Shown one piece after another: positions 1 to 12,250 of a stretch of 64,000 bases of DNA. Location of the stretch: the NCBI GenBank assembly GCA_029721515.1, contig CM056570.1, positions 4,410,533-4,474,532 on the forward strand, given 5' to 3'. The stretch is from Synanceia verrucosa (Eukaryota > Chordata > Actinopteri > Perciformes > Synanceiidae). The translations under genes and the position numbers were made by a program. How positions within the stretch are numbered: the stretch's first letter is position 1; each line of letters opens with the position of its first letter. The notes beneath the pieces were generated by a model. The model saw only the letters and a list, made by a program, of their open reading frames with translations. It did not search any database and had not been told where the DNA came from.

Positions 1-350
1 AGTTCGATCACATTAAATTAACTTCACTGATGAGAGACACAACGTCAAAAGACATTATATAAGATGTGATGTGATTTTTTTTTTCCTGTGGCTACCATCA
101 GACTCTTCCAAACCAAAGATACACAACAAGCTAAACACTTCATCTCACTCCATCACCATGTTTCTGTTCTGTGACTGGTTCAGTCTGACCCTAAAGCACA
201 AATCTGCCACCACATCAAACGTTTTCTCTTTAGATGTCAGTATAGGATTTTGCTTTTTGCCTCGGTTTATCCTGGGAATATTTGCCAAGCACACATGCTC
301 TCTTTCATCAACACCCTGCTTCACACGTACAAAGTTACACACATTCGTAC

Positions 351-461
351 CTGGAAGCTGCCCAGTACAACCACAGTCTTCTAGTGTTGGTCCACTGGGC
401 AGCTCCACCAGAGCAATTTGGACATTAAGAAATGTGCTCAAGGACATTTCTCTGGTGTTGG
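351..461 (-). other. candidate isolated coding exon, unidentified
   Basis: A 111-bp stretch on the minus strand sits between a good acceptor (polypyrimidine tract ending ttcag) and a good donor (CAG then gtacga). It is open in one frame, phase 1 at both ends. It would encode a 36-residue segment containing LVELPSGPTLEDCGC. I do not recognise the protein, and I could not find matching neighbouring exons. It could be part of a gene that mostly lies left of the window, a decayed gene, or chance. The call rests on splice signals and openness only. Confidence 0.2.
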
Positions 462-471
462 CTGAAGGGAA

Positions 472-2159
472 GGAGGGCAGGCTGCACATTCATGTCGCCA
501 ATCTATTTTTCTTGGCAAATCAGAGATGCAACATCTCAATCTTTTCAAACTTGTCAAAACTTAAGGCCTGCACATGTTGGAACCTTTTGTGTAATGAAAG
601 ACATAGAGGACAAACAATCCAGCTTTTGGGTGTAAGGATTTTGGAAAGAAAATCAACAAAGAAATCCATGTTTTTATGTGTCATTCTTTAGTTTCATATT
701 AGTAATTTAGTCAAAATAGTCTCCAACAGTTGTTGAGATATTTGTCATAGACATAGAAGTGGTGACAGGCCAATATTGTTGTCCTTAGTGAAGCATATAA
801 CAGCTCATTTGTTGTGATTTCAGTCCATTATGCTCAAAACGTTGGCACTGACACACATTTTTCAGCAGGACTGACGTTATATAATTACAAAATGAAGCGC
901 CAGACGGCATGGATGGTCATCCTCAATGGCTCAACTGTGGCTCGCCGTTCCAGGCAAACGGCTCAGCGCTCACATCTTCATCAGAGGCCTTCCTTCATGC
1001 ATGTTGCTCTGCTCAGACCAGTCTGAACTGCCCCTCGCTAGGACACGGCTGCCCAGGCATCAAACGATATTTTTAATCAAGTGGTCAAAAGCTATTGCAC
1101 AAACATTCTAAAGTAGCTTAGGTCAACAGTGTCCCAGAGCCTGTTCTGTTAGCTGGAATGCTCCCGTACGCTGCGAACAGGCCTCTCTTTGTGTTTCAGT
1201 CCAGCAGCCTCACGCCACGCCGAACCGCTCTGGAATCCTGTTTGTTTTCTTTCAAATTTCTCAACCTAGTTCGCTCCGATGTAGAAGCGCAGTGTACTGT
1301 GTGTATGTATGTGCTTATGTGTTTTAAGGTGTGCACTAAGTGTGCATCTGTGTTTGTACCCATGCAACAACAGTATGGCTCATTGACTATGTGCTCATTT
1401 TAAGCCAGTGCCAAAGTTCACATGCTTTAAAGTGGAACATACTGGGGAGTTAAAACATTATAAACTTGAGTCTGTGTACTCAGTCAGCTCCAGTGTAGGT
1501 TGTTAATGTGAAGAGCTACAGGTAGCTACCATACTCTGCTCTCTGTGGCCAAAAGGCCCGGTGTTTAATTCACATTTAATTTAATCAGTGCAGGATTTTC
1601 ATTAACAGAGCTTACACTGGTATTTTAATGTGTTTGTCCTCCTGAGGACTCATACATGGTCAATTTCCTCCACATTTAGGATCAAACACAGCCTTGAAAA
1701 TGAATGGGTTGTTTTTGCATTTTTGGACTCCCCGCATTCATTTCTAGTCAATCCACTTATCTAACCAATAATCCGCAATTATCCACAATACTGCAACACT
1801 GACTGGACAAACACCTTCCTTTGCCTAATGTTTTGCTGTTGGCTGACCAAACCAGAGGAATTCATTATCCAAGAAAAGAGCGAGCCAAGCAGAGCGAGGC
1901 CATTATTCTTTCCTGTCCTTCCTGACAATCAGAAACTATGGCATACGATCAACCTTTATTACTGCTACAGATGACCACTGTTCTTTTGCTGTACAAACTG
2001 TAACCCTGGCCAGTTTTACCCTGAATAGGCTGGTTGTGTCAGTAAAGAGGCGTCCTAATGCCAAGGAAGTCGCACCATCAGAACTTTGCGTATGCATAAT
2101 ATAGTTTGTCATAAAAATTTTGTGGTATATTATAAAACAAATATAATAGTAACTTAATT
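472..2159. other. gene-free stretch
   Basis: About 1.7 kb of AT-rich DNA. I see no convincing exon, RNA gene or recognised repeat. The short ORFs here lack splice context and protein-like composition. Confidence 0.5.
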
Positions 2160-2470
2160 AGTTATGCAGATGATACACAACTGTATGTCCCAATAAAGTC
2201 TGTTACCACTGATGTGCACTTTACTGCATTATGACTTGCTATTGTTGTGCATGTTAACATCCCCCAAAAACCATGCAGTTGAATGACTGGCAGTTTCTTC
2301 TTTGTCTAGGTGCCTTTTATAATAATGTCAAACAAGAAGTCTGTAATCGAGGTGAAAGCTTTTACTCCACGTTGCCTTTAGACGCACAGGTGACAAGTGG
2401 CGCAGTGTTGTTTCATGAGATATTTAAGATTATTAGGACAGTTCCTCTCATTTTACAGCTTTAAACAAGT
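2160..2470 (+). mobile_element. L2-like LINE reverse-transcriptase fragment (decayed)
   Basis: The plus strand encodes YADDTQLYVPI from about 2162. This is the catalytic YADD box of non-LTR reverse transcriptases with the TQLY continuation typical of fish L2/Rex elements. About 110 bp further on, 2273-2464 encodes MQLND and then NVKQEVCNRGESFYSTLPLD. That resembles the family block N-(L)QLN-x-x-KTE followed by VRNLGVIFDSxLSF in the same element type. Stops and frame changes separate the pieces, and neither the endonuclease nor the 5' part is present. It is a 5'-truncated, degenerate copy with no coding capacity. Family assignment is from memory of motifs; the exact clade is uncertain. Confidence 0.7.
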
Positions 2471-3783
2471 GTACATCCTCCAGATTATAATGAAAATGTG
2501 TTGCATTGTGAAGAAAGTAGTCAAAACTATGATCAAAAGCCGTATATTTAAAGGTCTAGTCTATATTGTGTTCCCTAGCACTTTTTTTGCACATTAACTA
2601 ACATAATAAACGTGATGGTTGGATAAATGCATACTGAGCACTTCATAATCTCATTATCTCATAATGTTTGTCTGGACATCCATCTTTCGCCTGTCCTTAA
2701 AAAAAAACGACTGTTTCAAACCCTTTACTGCTCCATTTCCAGTAACCTGAGGAAATGCCTTTTCTGGGCTGTCCCACTAAAATGCCACATATAGGCGGCC
2801 CCTTCTAATACTACAGATTGGGTGCTCTGAAAAGCCCCTCCAAAATACTCTGCAGGGCGGTGTGTCCTGAATGTCCTGCACCTGCATAAACACTTGGAGC
2901 CAGAAGAGCTGACTGCCGCCCTGCCAGGCACACTAAACCACATGTCCTAAAGGCAGCAGAATAACATACCTGGGAACAGTTACCGTGAGAAGCAAAGGTA
3001 AAGTAGAATACAGCTAACCACAAAGGTTTGCAGTCAAAAAGCATGGTTAGAAAGGTGCAACCTTCAGTTTATACTTAATGAAAGCCAGAGTATAACATAA
3101 GGTTTAGGTTTTTTGCACATAAACATAAAACATACATGGTAAAAAAAATGCAGAAACCTCCATACATGTGATATAAAACTAGTAAAAGATCCTTGGCTGT
3201 CAGACACAGGGAGAGAGAAAAGAGAAACCAGATGCGTGGAGGAGACAAAGAACTATTTAAATAAAACTGGGTGAGAAAAACAATTTGGAAACTTCAAGGA
3301 TAATTAAGTAAAATGAGCATTTAAAGGGTAAACGGAAAAACGTGTTAGGACCAAAAAGAGTGCAAAGCGGGCCCCTGAGGCTGGCTGCCTATTGACACAC
3401 TGTGACAGAGCCCCTACCTGTCAGACATAAAGGCTCCCCTCAGTGGGACAAGGCTTCATATTCAAGCAGCATCACACAACACCTTGCAGTTGCGTAACTG
3501 TCGCACCCTTCAATCATTGTACTGTAAATGAGCCCTCACAAGAGGCCCTGGTCATACACGCCATCCTGCTTTATAGCACAGGAGGCTCTGTTCTTTTGCT
3601 AATGGGCCTCCACATTTGATCCTGGAGGAGAAATGTGAAATCTCAGGAACAGAAGATGAAGCAAGACTGTAATGCTACAATTCAAACCAGCAATGGAAAT
3701 ACCAAAACACGATATATTCTAGTAATAACTGGTCATTATGTAGTCACATCTACCAAATGCATTACATGAATAGAAAAAAAATA
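2471..3783. other. gene-free stretch
   Basis: AT-rich non-coding DNA. The two overlapping minus-strand ORFs at 2725-3044 are in different frames, have no usable splice partners and resemble nothing I know. No recognised element. Confidence 0.45.
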
Positions 3784-5134
3784 CTAGTTTGCTGCCACAG
3801 ATTTGACAGATACCAGCGTGATAGTTTCTTCCTGCGTCATTGCCTCCTCCTCCTCCTCCGCTGCTGATGGATTTATACACTGACCAGGACTGGATACAGC
3901 TGGAAAAATAGCAGTGAACTCACAGTTGTGATCCATTGGATACATTTGGGGTAACACATGTGGTGATGATGAGGATACTTTTAACTGGATTAAGATTTGT
4001 AAATCTGACAAACTAATAATCCTTAAAGCAGACATTACAGTATACGGCTGTGTGTTTTGGCTCTTGATTAAGACTGTTACCATGGCGCCAACCAGAGCTT
4101 TACTTCAGGGTAAACTGAGTTTAAACTGGACTTTTTTCATTTGTCAGAATAAAGCCTTGGTTATAATTCCCTCATGGTTACATGGACATGAGCTGATGCT
4201 GACGTTTGAATCTTTAACCAATAATCTTCATTCCTGCTGCCAGCAGCTCCTCTAGGTTGTTCATTTTCTAACACATCTTCATCCACATAGTCAGAAAATA
4301 TTGGATATGCACAAACTGACAAAAACCAGGTGCACAGAAGCTACCTCGATTCAAACAGGCATTAGATTAGACACTGGAGCCATGACACAGCTTAGCATAT
4401 CATAAAAAAATTAAATAAAATCCACCTAACAGAGCTTATAAAGCTAACGCCTTATATTTTGTGTGTATATCAAGTGCAAACCACCAAGCTGCAGTTTCAT
4501 ATGAAGGCCTGTGTTGGATTATTTATTGGCTGAATGGAGTAACTTCTAATCTCACTCTCTGCGAAAAAGAAAATTTAAAACCATCCCTTTAAGATGATGT
4601 AAATTACACAATATACGTCAGTTTAAGGAAAGAAGTATAAATGTTTTTGTTGAGTTTCGTCACATTGGCTGTTATCCACATTGTAGTAAGTCCAAAATGG
4701 ACAGCATGGTTTGCTCACCACTAATTTACCACTGAACTATTTCCAAAGTTTTTACGTTTTATGCTCTGATTCACTGCTGCCGGGAGTGGAAAACATTTCT
4801 TGCTGTCTGTGCTGAGGTGAGAGAAACATGCTAAACCTGGGTCTTCTGCCGCTGTTTTGACAGCAAGCTGAGCAATGAGTCCTTCCTGCGTCATCACTTC
4901 CTCCTCACTGTGCTGAGGAATCCAGCTTCCACTGTTGGGGAATATTTCATGTTGTTGTGAAGAGGATGATGGGAGCATAATATTTTCCACTGTCAGTTGG
5001 CAGGTATGCTGCAAGGTAAAGAACAATCCTATAGCATGGGACAGAGTTGGACTGCTCTGTCTATCTTGGCTATCATTAGCAAAGGAAACAGTGAGTAACA
5101 GCAGGTCAGCTGTGACCTTGCAGCCAACAGACAC
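3784..5134 (-). other. two diverged copies of an unidentified coding-like segment
   Basis: Two minus-strand ORFs, 3784-4083 (99 aa) and 4721-5134 (137 aa), appear related along much of their length. Both carry a serine run, an acidic run and then a shared block: EEAMTQEETITLVSVKSVA in one, EEVMTQEGLIAQLAVKTAA in the other. Upstream, DLQILIQLKVSSSS aligns with TLQHTCQLTVENI followed by SSSS. The similarity is higher in the translation than by chance, and the spacing is about 1 kb in direct orientation. I do not recognise the family. They could be terminal exons of a duplicated gene, a decayed gene pair, or a transposon-derived repeat. Confidence 0.35.
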
Positions 5135-5157
5135 ATAGAAATCACAGAGGGGTCAGA

Positions 5158-5204
5158 TTGCCACCAGACAGACAGGCAAACAGACAGACAGACATAGGAC
5201 GAGG
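5158..5204. repeat. imperfect CAGA-type microsatellite
   Basis: Short run of (ccaga/caga) units, visible as cagacagacagg and cagacagacagac. A similar cagacagacaggg occurs at 5262-5277. Confidence 0.7.
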
Positions 5205-7640
5205 GTGTAGGCTGCAGGCTGACCTTGCAGCTAGTAGACAAATGGGGAGAGGCCATTCGTTTCAGACAGACAGGGAGGGGTCCAGTTCGCCACTTTGCAG
5301 AAACTTCATATCTGGAAACAATTAGAGCAGATGGGAGCCCCGGCCAGGCTGTTTCTTCAAGGCACAGCACAATTCTATCATGGGCTTCACTGGGAACAGT
5401 TTGCTCTCCTAATAACCAAAACCACCAGTCACAAAAGCACGGTTCATTATTCCATCAACATCTGATGAAGCAGGCACTAACGACATTGTTTTTTCAGTCC
5501 TTCATTCAGTTAAGAACACGTTTGTGTTTACACTGACGGCCTAGCAAAAAGGGAAAGCCCTCAAAGAGTAATATTTTCACAGCCGTTTACAAAGGAACAG
5601 TCCTCCTCGTGCCTTTTGTTCATTTTGATTAGTCATCTGAGAACAGTGTTCCTTTTTCGCAGCATTCAGCACCAGCAACTCCATCAGAGGACACATCTGC
5701 TGTTTCTGATCTTTCAGTCAGTACACCACACAGACACTGGTTTTGCCAAAAGGTCCGACCGGGTTTTCAATGGTAAAGCCATGCAAGTGATGAGAGGCGC
5801 TCATAGCACACTTCCTTAATAAAGCGTTTGTGGCTTGAACAATGTTCTGTCAGATCCTTTGTGTTGATGTTTGTGCAAGTATGGGGAGCCAAATCTGTGG
5901 GCTAGTTTAATGCTTAAACCACATGCAAAGTACTTTGAAGCCTATGAATTTAGACCATTAGTCATGCTTGACATAGCCATACAGTGCTACTAGTATTGCA
6001 CAAGGAAAGCACAGTGGATCCACATACAGTCTCAAACTATTTAATTGTTATATAACTCTACAGCTTCCCTCAGCTCTGCAGAGCTTTTCAGCATCTTTCA
6101 GCTTTTTTTTTTTTGGTTTACTCTCATTAAAAAACACCAGTAAACCCACTGCCCAGCATCAAACATCATCTAGCTGATGAACAACTAAAGAGCCAGTTAC
6201 TCCTTCAGGAGGAGACCAAAACAGAGCTAAAACAAGAGTGCAATCCATTTGCCAACAAATGGCAAATCAGCTCTACAACTGAGATTGTTTGCAAGTTCAA
6301 TAATGAACTTTGAACCTCAATTTTATTCATTATCACTATGGAGAAAAACCACACAAAACAATCTCCACATGCAATTTATGAGGCTTTACCCCGTCCCCTC
6401 CACTAAATAAATACAGCAGCAAAAATCCGGTAAACAGCTTGTAAATAATTGGTATGTTTGATTGAGGTGCAGTAAATTGAGATTTATGTTTCTGGCAGAC
6501 AGCTGCTAAATAATAACAAACCAGGAAATGACAGTAAACCAACAAACTGTAAAAGCAGCATCTACGCTTTATATGAAATGGTATGAGAGCACTCCTTCTC
6601 CTGCTGACAGCCAGTAAATAACCATCCAGTAAAACAGACAGTAAACATACACTTTCAAGACCGGTTTGACATCTCAGGCTACCTCAGTACGAAAGTAAAA
6701 AAAAAAAAAAAAAAAAGCACACAAATTTAAATGAAAGCCTTTAAAAAGTCTAATGATAGATAAACAGTCTGCGTTTATTTGATGTTGAGGAACGTTAAGG
6801 TGAAGTCTTGACCTGGATCGCTGCACATCACGGCTAGAAACACCTGTCTGGGAAGCAGAAACCCACAAAACGAAATGTTTTTTTTTTTTTTCTCTGCTTG
6901 AAGTAACGTTTAGCTTGGCAGTGAATGAGACAAAGCAGCAGCGTGTGATTAAAGCCAATGTTTTTATTCAAGGCTTTTACAGGAAGCTAATTAGCTGAGG
7001 TATGCAGTCGTGTGCCAAGCTAATAGGGGGAAGCTGACATTCCTACAGGGAAGCAGTGGCCTCAGAAAGCTACAGAATATGTATTTACATTCACGGCCAA
7101 GTCTGTGCGAGCCACAAGACTTTCAATTCAAACACTTCACACAACATGGATTTTTTTTTTTTTTTTAAATTCAAATATTGAAAAAAAAAAAAGCTAGGAT
7201 GTGGTCTGGCTCTGGGAACCACAGAAAACCTGCAGAGGTTATTTGTCATGTTGTAACTGGATGATAAAAGTCACTTTGATATATAATACAGAAATAAAGT
7301 GATTGTGGTGCTTCAGAGCCTTGCTGCTACTGAAGTGGTCACTTCAACAATGGATAGGTAGACCTCAGTGCGAAAAACAGTTAAATGCACCAGTGTGTTG
7401 TCAGAGAAAAGCACATGCAGATTTTTCTGTTGAAATTTGAATTTACTCCATTTACTACCCTACTGTGAGTCTCTCACAGTAAACATTTTAAATTGTCAAA
7501 GCACAGGTGTCACTAACAACGGCTCAAGTGTCCCAGTGAGTCATGACAGTGTGACAGTGAGCTAACATGAACAGTACCAGGACCACAAAACTGATGCATC
7601 AAAATTTAATCCAGTCATTTTACATTTTATTATTTCACCA
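5205..7640. other. gene-free stretch with A/T homopolymers
   Basis: No exon or known element was recognised. There are several long A or T runs, for example near 6697-6716 and 6880-6891. At about 7150-7192 a T run and an A run flank a short AT-rich loop and could fold into a poly(U)/poly(A) hairpin. Confidence 0.4.
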
Positions 7641-7650
7641 CCGTTTGAAT

Positions 7651-7714
7651 TAAGTGGGAGCCAATGGGAGCCAATGGGAGCTGAGCTCCTATAAGAAGAG
7701 GTAGGAGCTCCCAT
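7651..7714. repeat. short tandem 11-mer plus inverted repeat
   Basis: The unit tgggagccaa is repeated in tandem (about 7657-7680) and runs into gggagctgagctcct. After a short loop comes aggagctccc, so gggagct/aggagctccc form an inverted repeat. Looks like the end of a small foldback or a local duplication. Confidence 0.5.
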
Positions 7715-7824
7715 GAAGACATCTGTTATACTATACCATTATTTTAGCCTAAAATAAACATGTTGTCCAAAAAACTGTTAAGTTAATTTGTTCTGGAAAC
7801 ATTTCTTATTTCTCAAACCCTTAT

Positions 7825-7905
7825 TTTCGTCCTTTATGCTAAGCTCAGCTAATCACTTCCTGGCTCTAGCCACCAGAGTAGCATTGATCTCCTAATCTAG
7901 GTACC
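7825..7905 (+). repeat. dispersed teleost repeat fragment (ctttatgctaagct type)
   Basis: Contains cctttatgctaagctcagc followed by a ctggctctagcc block and gcattgatctcc. The same order of blocks occurs, better preserved, at 20940-21090 within a chga intron. I recall this sequence as a common dispersed repeat in fish genomes; its class is not clear to me. Confidence 0.45.
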
Positions 7906-8779
7906 AGCAATATTCCCTTTGAGCTCACAGACATTCAGCAAACTGACAAGTTGTGCTCTAGTTAAATGCATCCATTGTAGTTGTGGCACTGTGTGTGGCA
8001 GGTCCCACGTTATATTTAGAAACTGGCACCTGTAAAGGAGAGACCATCTATCGGGTCATGGGCACTACATGACCCCAAGACTTTGCATGGTTTCATCTGA
8101 CCGTCAATATGACCTCCAGAGGAGGAAGCGCTCTCTGGGAACTAAGTGTGCCGGGCATGATGTCTAAGATTAGAAACCCCTGCGGCCTCCGGCTGAGAGG
8201 TCACTGAAACAGAACAGAGGCTATCCTGGACCCACACAGAGCTGTGTTTAAGCATAGACCACCTGACTTCCATATTATCCATGTGTGTGGCAGTAAATCC
8301 ACAGCTGAGATGAGTTTCTGCTGTTTGTTGAAAGAGAAAGCCCAAATTCAGTGTCTCTAGCCTAAACACTTTCCAGGACACAGGTTTTGAAAAGGCACTT
8401 TCCAGTCTCTCTATCTCTCTTTCTGCCCCAGACGTTTTAGCCATTAATCCCTCTTGTTATATCTGCACAAATGTTCTCATGCACTATATCAAGCGCTAGT
8501 TTCCACCTGTGAGCTTCTGCCAGTCAAAAATGCATTGTCCAAGGTAGATGAAAGCAATATATTCTCCCTTGTTAACACAGACTGGCAAAAACATTCCCCT
8601 GGATGTCCCCAACTAAATGATTTATGAGAAAATTTGACCAAAAAAATGCAGTTCCACCCTCCAACTATGCCCCTCTGGCATCTAACGGTCAGTATATTAT
8701 ACCTCGGCCCATTACCCCAAGTAATCCTAAACCCAACTATTTCGTGCAGGCTGTGCCTGAAAAAAAGATTGAGTCTCAT

Positions 8780-9050
8780 GCATGTTTCCAGTCTGAACAT
8801 TTTTCCACCACTCTGGGCTTTAAATAGACACAGTTTCCATCTTGACAGTTCATCTGCCCACCAACCCCATTGTTAAATCTCAACAAATCATCCCAGGCTC
8901 CAGATCCATTATTAGTTTCCACTGCTTGTCTCTTCATAGACAGCTTTCAAAAAGTTTCCAAGTCTTTCATCTCTAAGTAATTGACCTGTCCCTTCACCAT
9001 TGTTAAATTTCAACAGATCACCGTCCCATCCATTTAAAACTTCAACCATG
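8780..9050 (-). repeat. two imperfect coding-like repeat units of about 130 bp
   Basis: On the minus strand, LNGWDGDLLKFNNGEGTGQ (around 9038-8980) and GSGAWDDLLRFNNGVGGQ (around 8907-8850) are clearly related, as is the DNA (ttgttaaatytcaacaratca on the plus strand). The copies lie about 130 bp apart, and each unit continues into a less similar half. The two units are not in one open frame, since stops separate them. This may be a decayed tandem-repeat protein gene or a piece of an unidentified element. Confidence 0.45.
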
Positions 9051-9639
9051 AGTGTTTCTGCAGACAGGCTCCAAACTGTAAAAGAAAGCAGCAATTTACT
9101 TTCCCAGCATGTCTTTATCAGCCTGTTTGCTTCGCTGATGAAACACATATTGCAGATGACACACTAATGCTATGCTCTTATTCGTCCGTCTTGTCAGGGT
9201 TGTTCCTTTGGTCTGTATTCCTTTTATGCGGCTGTGTGTAATGTTGGTATAAATATATGTGGTTATTTTTTCCAATGCGCCAGTTGAAAGTCAAATGAAA
9301 TGTGATGAATGAATTACAAAATAACAGTATTTACTCTCCTGTTTGCAACCATGTTGTTTTCAACTTCTCGACCTCTCTGTCTCTGTGCAAGCAAGCAACC
9401 CACTAGTTCAAAGAGGCAGAAATATGCAGGCAGGAAAATCATTTTGAGATTTTGGTTTCATGTTCAGTTTGCACAGTGGTATATAGATGGTTGGTTTGAA
9501 GGCTAAAGCCAAGGAACAGTCCTCGAATAGCCTGCCAGCTACCACTAATGGAATTTAGTTTAATGGACAGCTGAGTGCAGATAGCACAACCAAAGTTTCA
9601 AATGTGGACCCAGCCGATCTGGGAAAAACACTCTGGGTT

Positions 9640-9642
<3 letters not shown>

Positions 9643-9697
<55 letters not shown>
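9643..9697. repeat. (AT)n microsatellite
   Basis: Uninterrupted alternating AT for about 55 bp. Confidence 0.95.
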
Positions 9698-9701
<4 letters not shown>

Positions 9702-11884
9702 AACACCCTGTAATAGGCTGTTATACTGTATTAGATTGTGTTTAAACTACTGCAGTTAATGAACTACATGTGCATATAAAGTCCACTAAACGCTGCAGGA
9801 TGGTTTGGATAAATGCATCCATTAAACATCACACCTCTTTTTTAAACTGACATAAAAATGAAGGTAAACAGAAGCAAAATTAAAGACAGATGATTTTAGA
9901 AACGTTCAATGCTCTAAAAATGTGCTCTGTAATAATATCCACTTTCCAAATACATTTGGATGTTGTTGCATTTATATCCAGACTGTTGAACCCACATGAA
10001 CTGCTTGTTGTGTTGTGAAATTGCATTTCTGTGTGGGTTTTGGGAAATTAGTTGTGAATAACCAGATGTCTCCCTCCTTTTCAACCAATTACATGACCGT
10101 GAGGGAATGACTGTGATGTGCGCATCGGTACATCCCGTTCATTCCATTTAGAATTGCACTGATTACCTAATGCAGTGTTGCCAAGTCTGCATTTTTCCTG
10201 AGGAACTGAGCTACATTTAAGTGCTGCCATGAGCTGAAGTTTTTGCCTGCTGGTTGGGTAGACTTGTTTTGTATGCAATGACATGAATGGGGTATCTATA
10301 AATAAAAATCCATCAGATTAGCACGAACAGGCGTGTTTTGAGTTTTAGTATTGGCTGGTTTGGTCGGCCTCTGATTTGCCAGTAGAGAGACTCACACGGC
10401 ACAGATAAGTATGCATTAAGGAATCATACATAGCAGTTTGTAAATGCAGATTCAACAGTTTGTAAAGAACACCTAAATACTAGCTAGAAACTAGAAAAGT
10501 CTTTTTTTTTATCTCCGGTAGTGGCGAAAGAGTTAGTGGCTAGCCTGAATGCTAGCGGCGCATTACATACGTCACGACCAAACGTTCTCAATGGAGGAAT
10601 GCCAGACTCTCTGTACCATAGTATGAGTGTATTTATGAGTGGTGAGAGTGTCTCTATAGAGGACAGTGTTGTCACCAGATCCTGATGTGAACATATAAGT
10701 ATGTAAAACTGATCCACACATCCTAAAGTTGGAAACCCCCCTGCTGACACACTTATGCACCCTTCTGATGTCACACGGTAGCTATGAAACCAGCAGTGAA
10801 ATAATGAGACTATAAGTGGTCTGCAGTGACGTCCATATCCACAATCCAGACCAGGATAGAAAGCAGGCGTTGACCTCGAAGGGTCAGTGACGGCCTTAAA
10901 CCAGGATGACTGCAGCGCTAAATCAGGAATATTACTCCCTCAGTGTATTCTCTGGGTAAGGGTGGGGGTGCTGAGTGTACATTTTCATTTTGGAAAATAA
11001 TAAACTGTGAAACAATACATCAGCATGGCCGTGTTAATTATACTGGCGTCAGCTGTAATTCTGATTCCTGTAAGTCAACTCTTGGCCCTGTTACTGGAAA
11101 GCTGGCATGATTAATGCCAGAAAGTAATTATTATTTAGTTTAATATTTTCCACATCTGTCACCTGGTTTTCCCACATCATAGTTAATCAAAGTTTTCTGA
11201 TGTTAGTACTGTAAGTCCATTTTAAGTGAAATACAGTATAGAAACGCAATGTTGCAACGCCACTAAGTTAGCGACTATCTGGTGAATAAAGTCCAGCACT
11301 GAAACCCATTTCTCAGGTGTTGGTGTAGACCAAAACAGAGCTAAAAGAGGGTGAAGGCTAATGTTGCTCCACATGTGCAACTGCACTCACCATATCAGCT
11401 TAAGAAGGGGTCTTATTTGGTGAAGGTTTTACTGGTGATTTATTGTATGTTTGAGAGTTTTTATCAGTGTCCACTGGTACACAAAAAAAAAACCAACGAT
11501 AAATTTTAAAAGCTGCACATGGGTGAGAACAATTTTATCAACCTTTCCCTCAGAAAAGATGACAAATATACAAAAAGAAAAGAAAGATTAATTTGAGAAA
11601 ATATGGGGCCTGTTTGGGGTGTTTGTGAAATTTTAATTTAAGTGAGAGACTTAAGAGAGACCTTGAGACTTTTGAGATGTATGCATAAAGAGTTTTACAT
11701 TTGAGAGATGTGTGTATGTCTTTATTTTTTATTTTTCTGCTTTATTGATATTTTTTGTGTCTCAATGATTGTGATGTTTGTTGAAGCACATATCTAAATG
11801 AAATCATTCAATAAAATATTGTTCAAAATGAAAAAAAGCTGCATATGGTCACTTTCAATTTTAAATTTCATAATTATAACATTA
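9698..11884. other. gene-free stretch
   Basis: No exon, RNA gene or recognisable element found. Moderately AT-rich, with only short ORFs. Confidence 0.45.
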
Positions 11885-11888
11885 TTTG

Positions 11889-12250
11889 GGGGTCGGAGCA
11901 GCTCAGTCTGTAGTGACTTTGGCTGGGAATCGGAGGGTCGCTGGTTCAAGTGCAGGTCGGACCAAATCTGGAGAGTGGACTGGTAGCTGGAGAGGTGTCA
12001 GTTCCTCCTCCTGGGCACTAATGAGGTGCCCTTGAGCAAGGCACCAAACCCCCAACTGCTCGGTGAGCCTGGATATGAGGCAGCCCCCTCACTCTGACAC
12101 CTCTCCATCAATGCATGTGCATGTATGTTTCATAACCTGTGTGTGCAGTGTAACTGAAAACAATACTAACAGAGTGAAAAAAAATGAAATTTTCCCCAGT
12201 GAGGAAGTAATTCTTCTTCTTCTTCTTTTTATTTATTATTTTTTTATTGT
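11889..12250 (+). mobile_element. tRNA-derived SINE
   Basis: The head is tRNA-like: an A box (agctcagtctg, 11900-11910) and a B box (ggttcaagtgc, 11943-11953) at internal RNA polymerase III promoter spacing. The body carries gtgcccttgagcaaggcacc (about 12026-12045), a block I recall from teleost SINEs. The end resembles an L2-type 3' tail (gaaattttccccagtgagg) and runs into a TTC/T-rich tract. I could not settle the target-site duplication because both flanks are AT-rich. It is a SINE and not a working tRNA gene, since the cloverleaf is degraded and followed by about 250 bp of unrelated body. Confidence 0.75.

Noticed and set aside
71..691. 206-aa plus-strand ORF
   Set aside because: Composition is Ser/Phe/Leu-rich, it resembles no protein, and it has no splice or promoter context. 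The minus strand of the same place holds a more exon-like piece.
11889..11965. Possible tRNA gene (A and B boxes)
   Set aside because: The cloverleaf is degraded and the sequence continues into a SINE body and tail.
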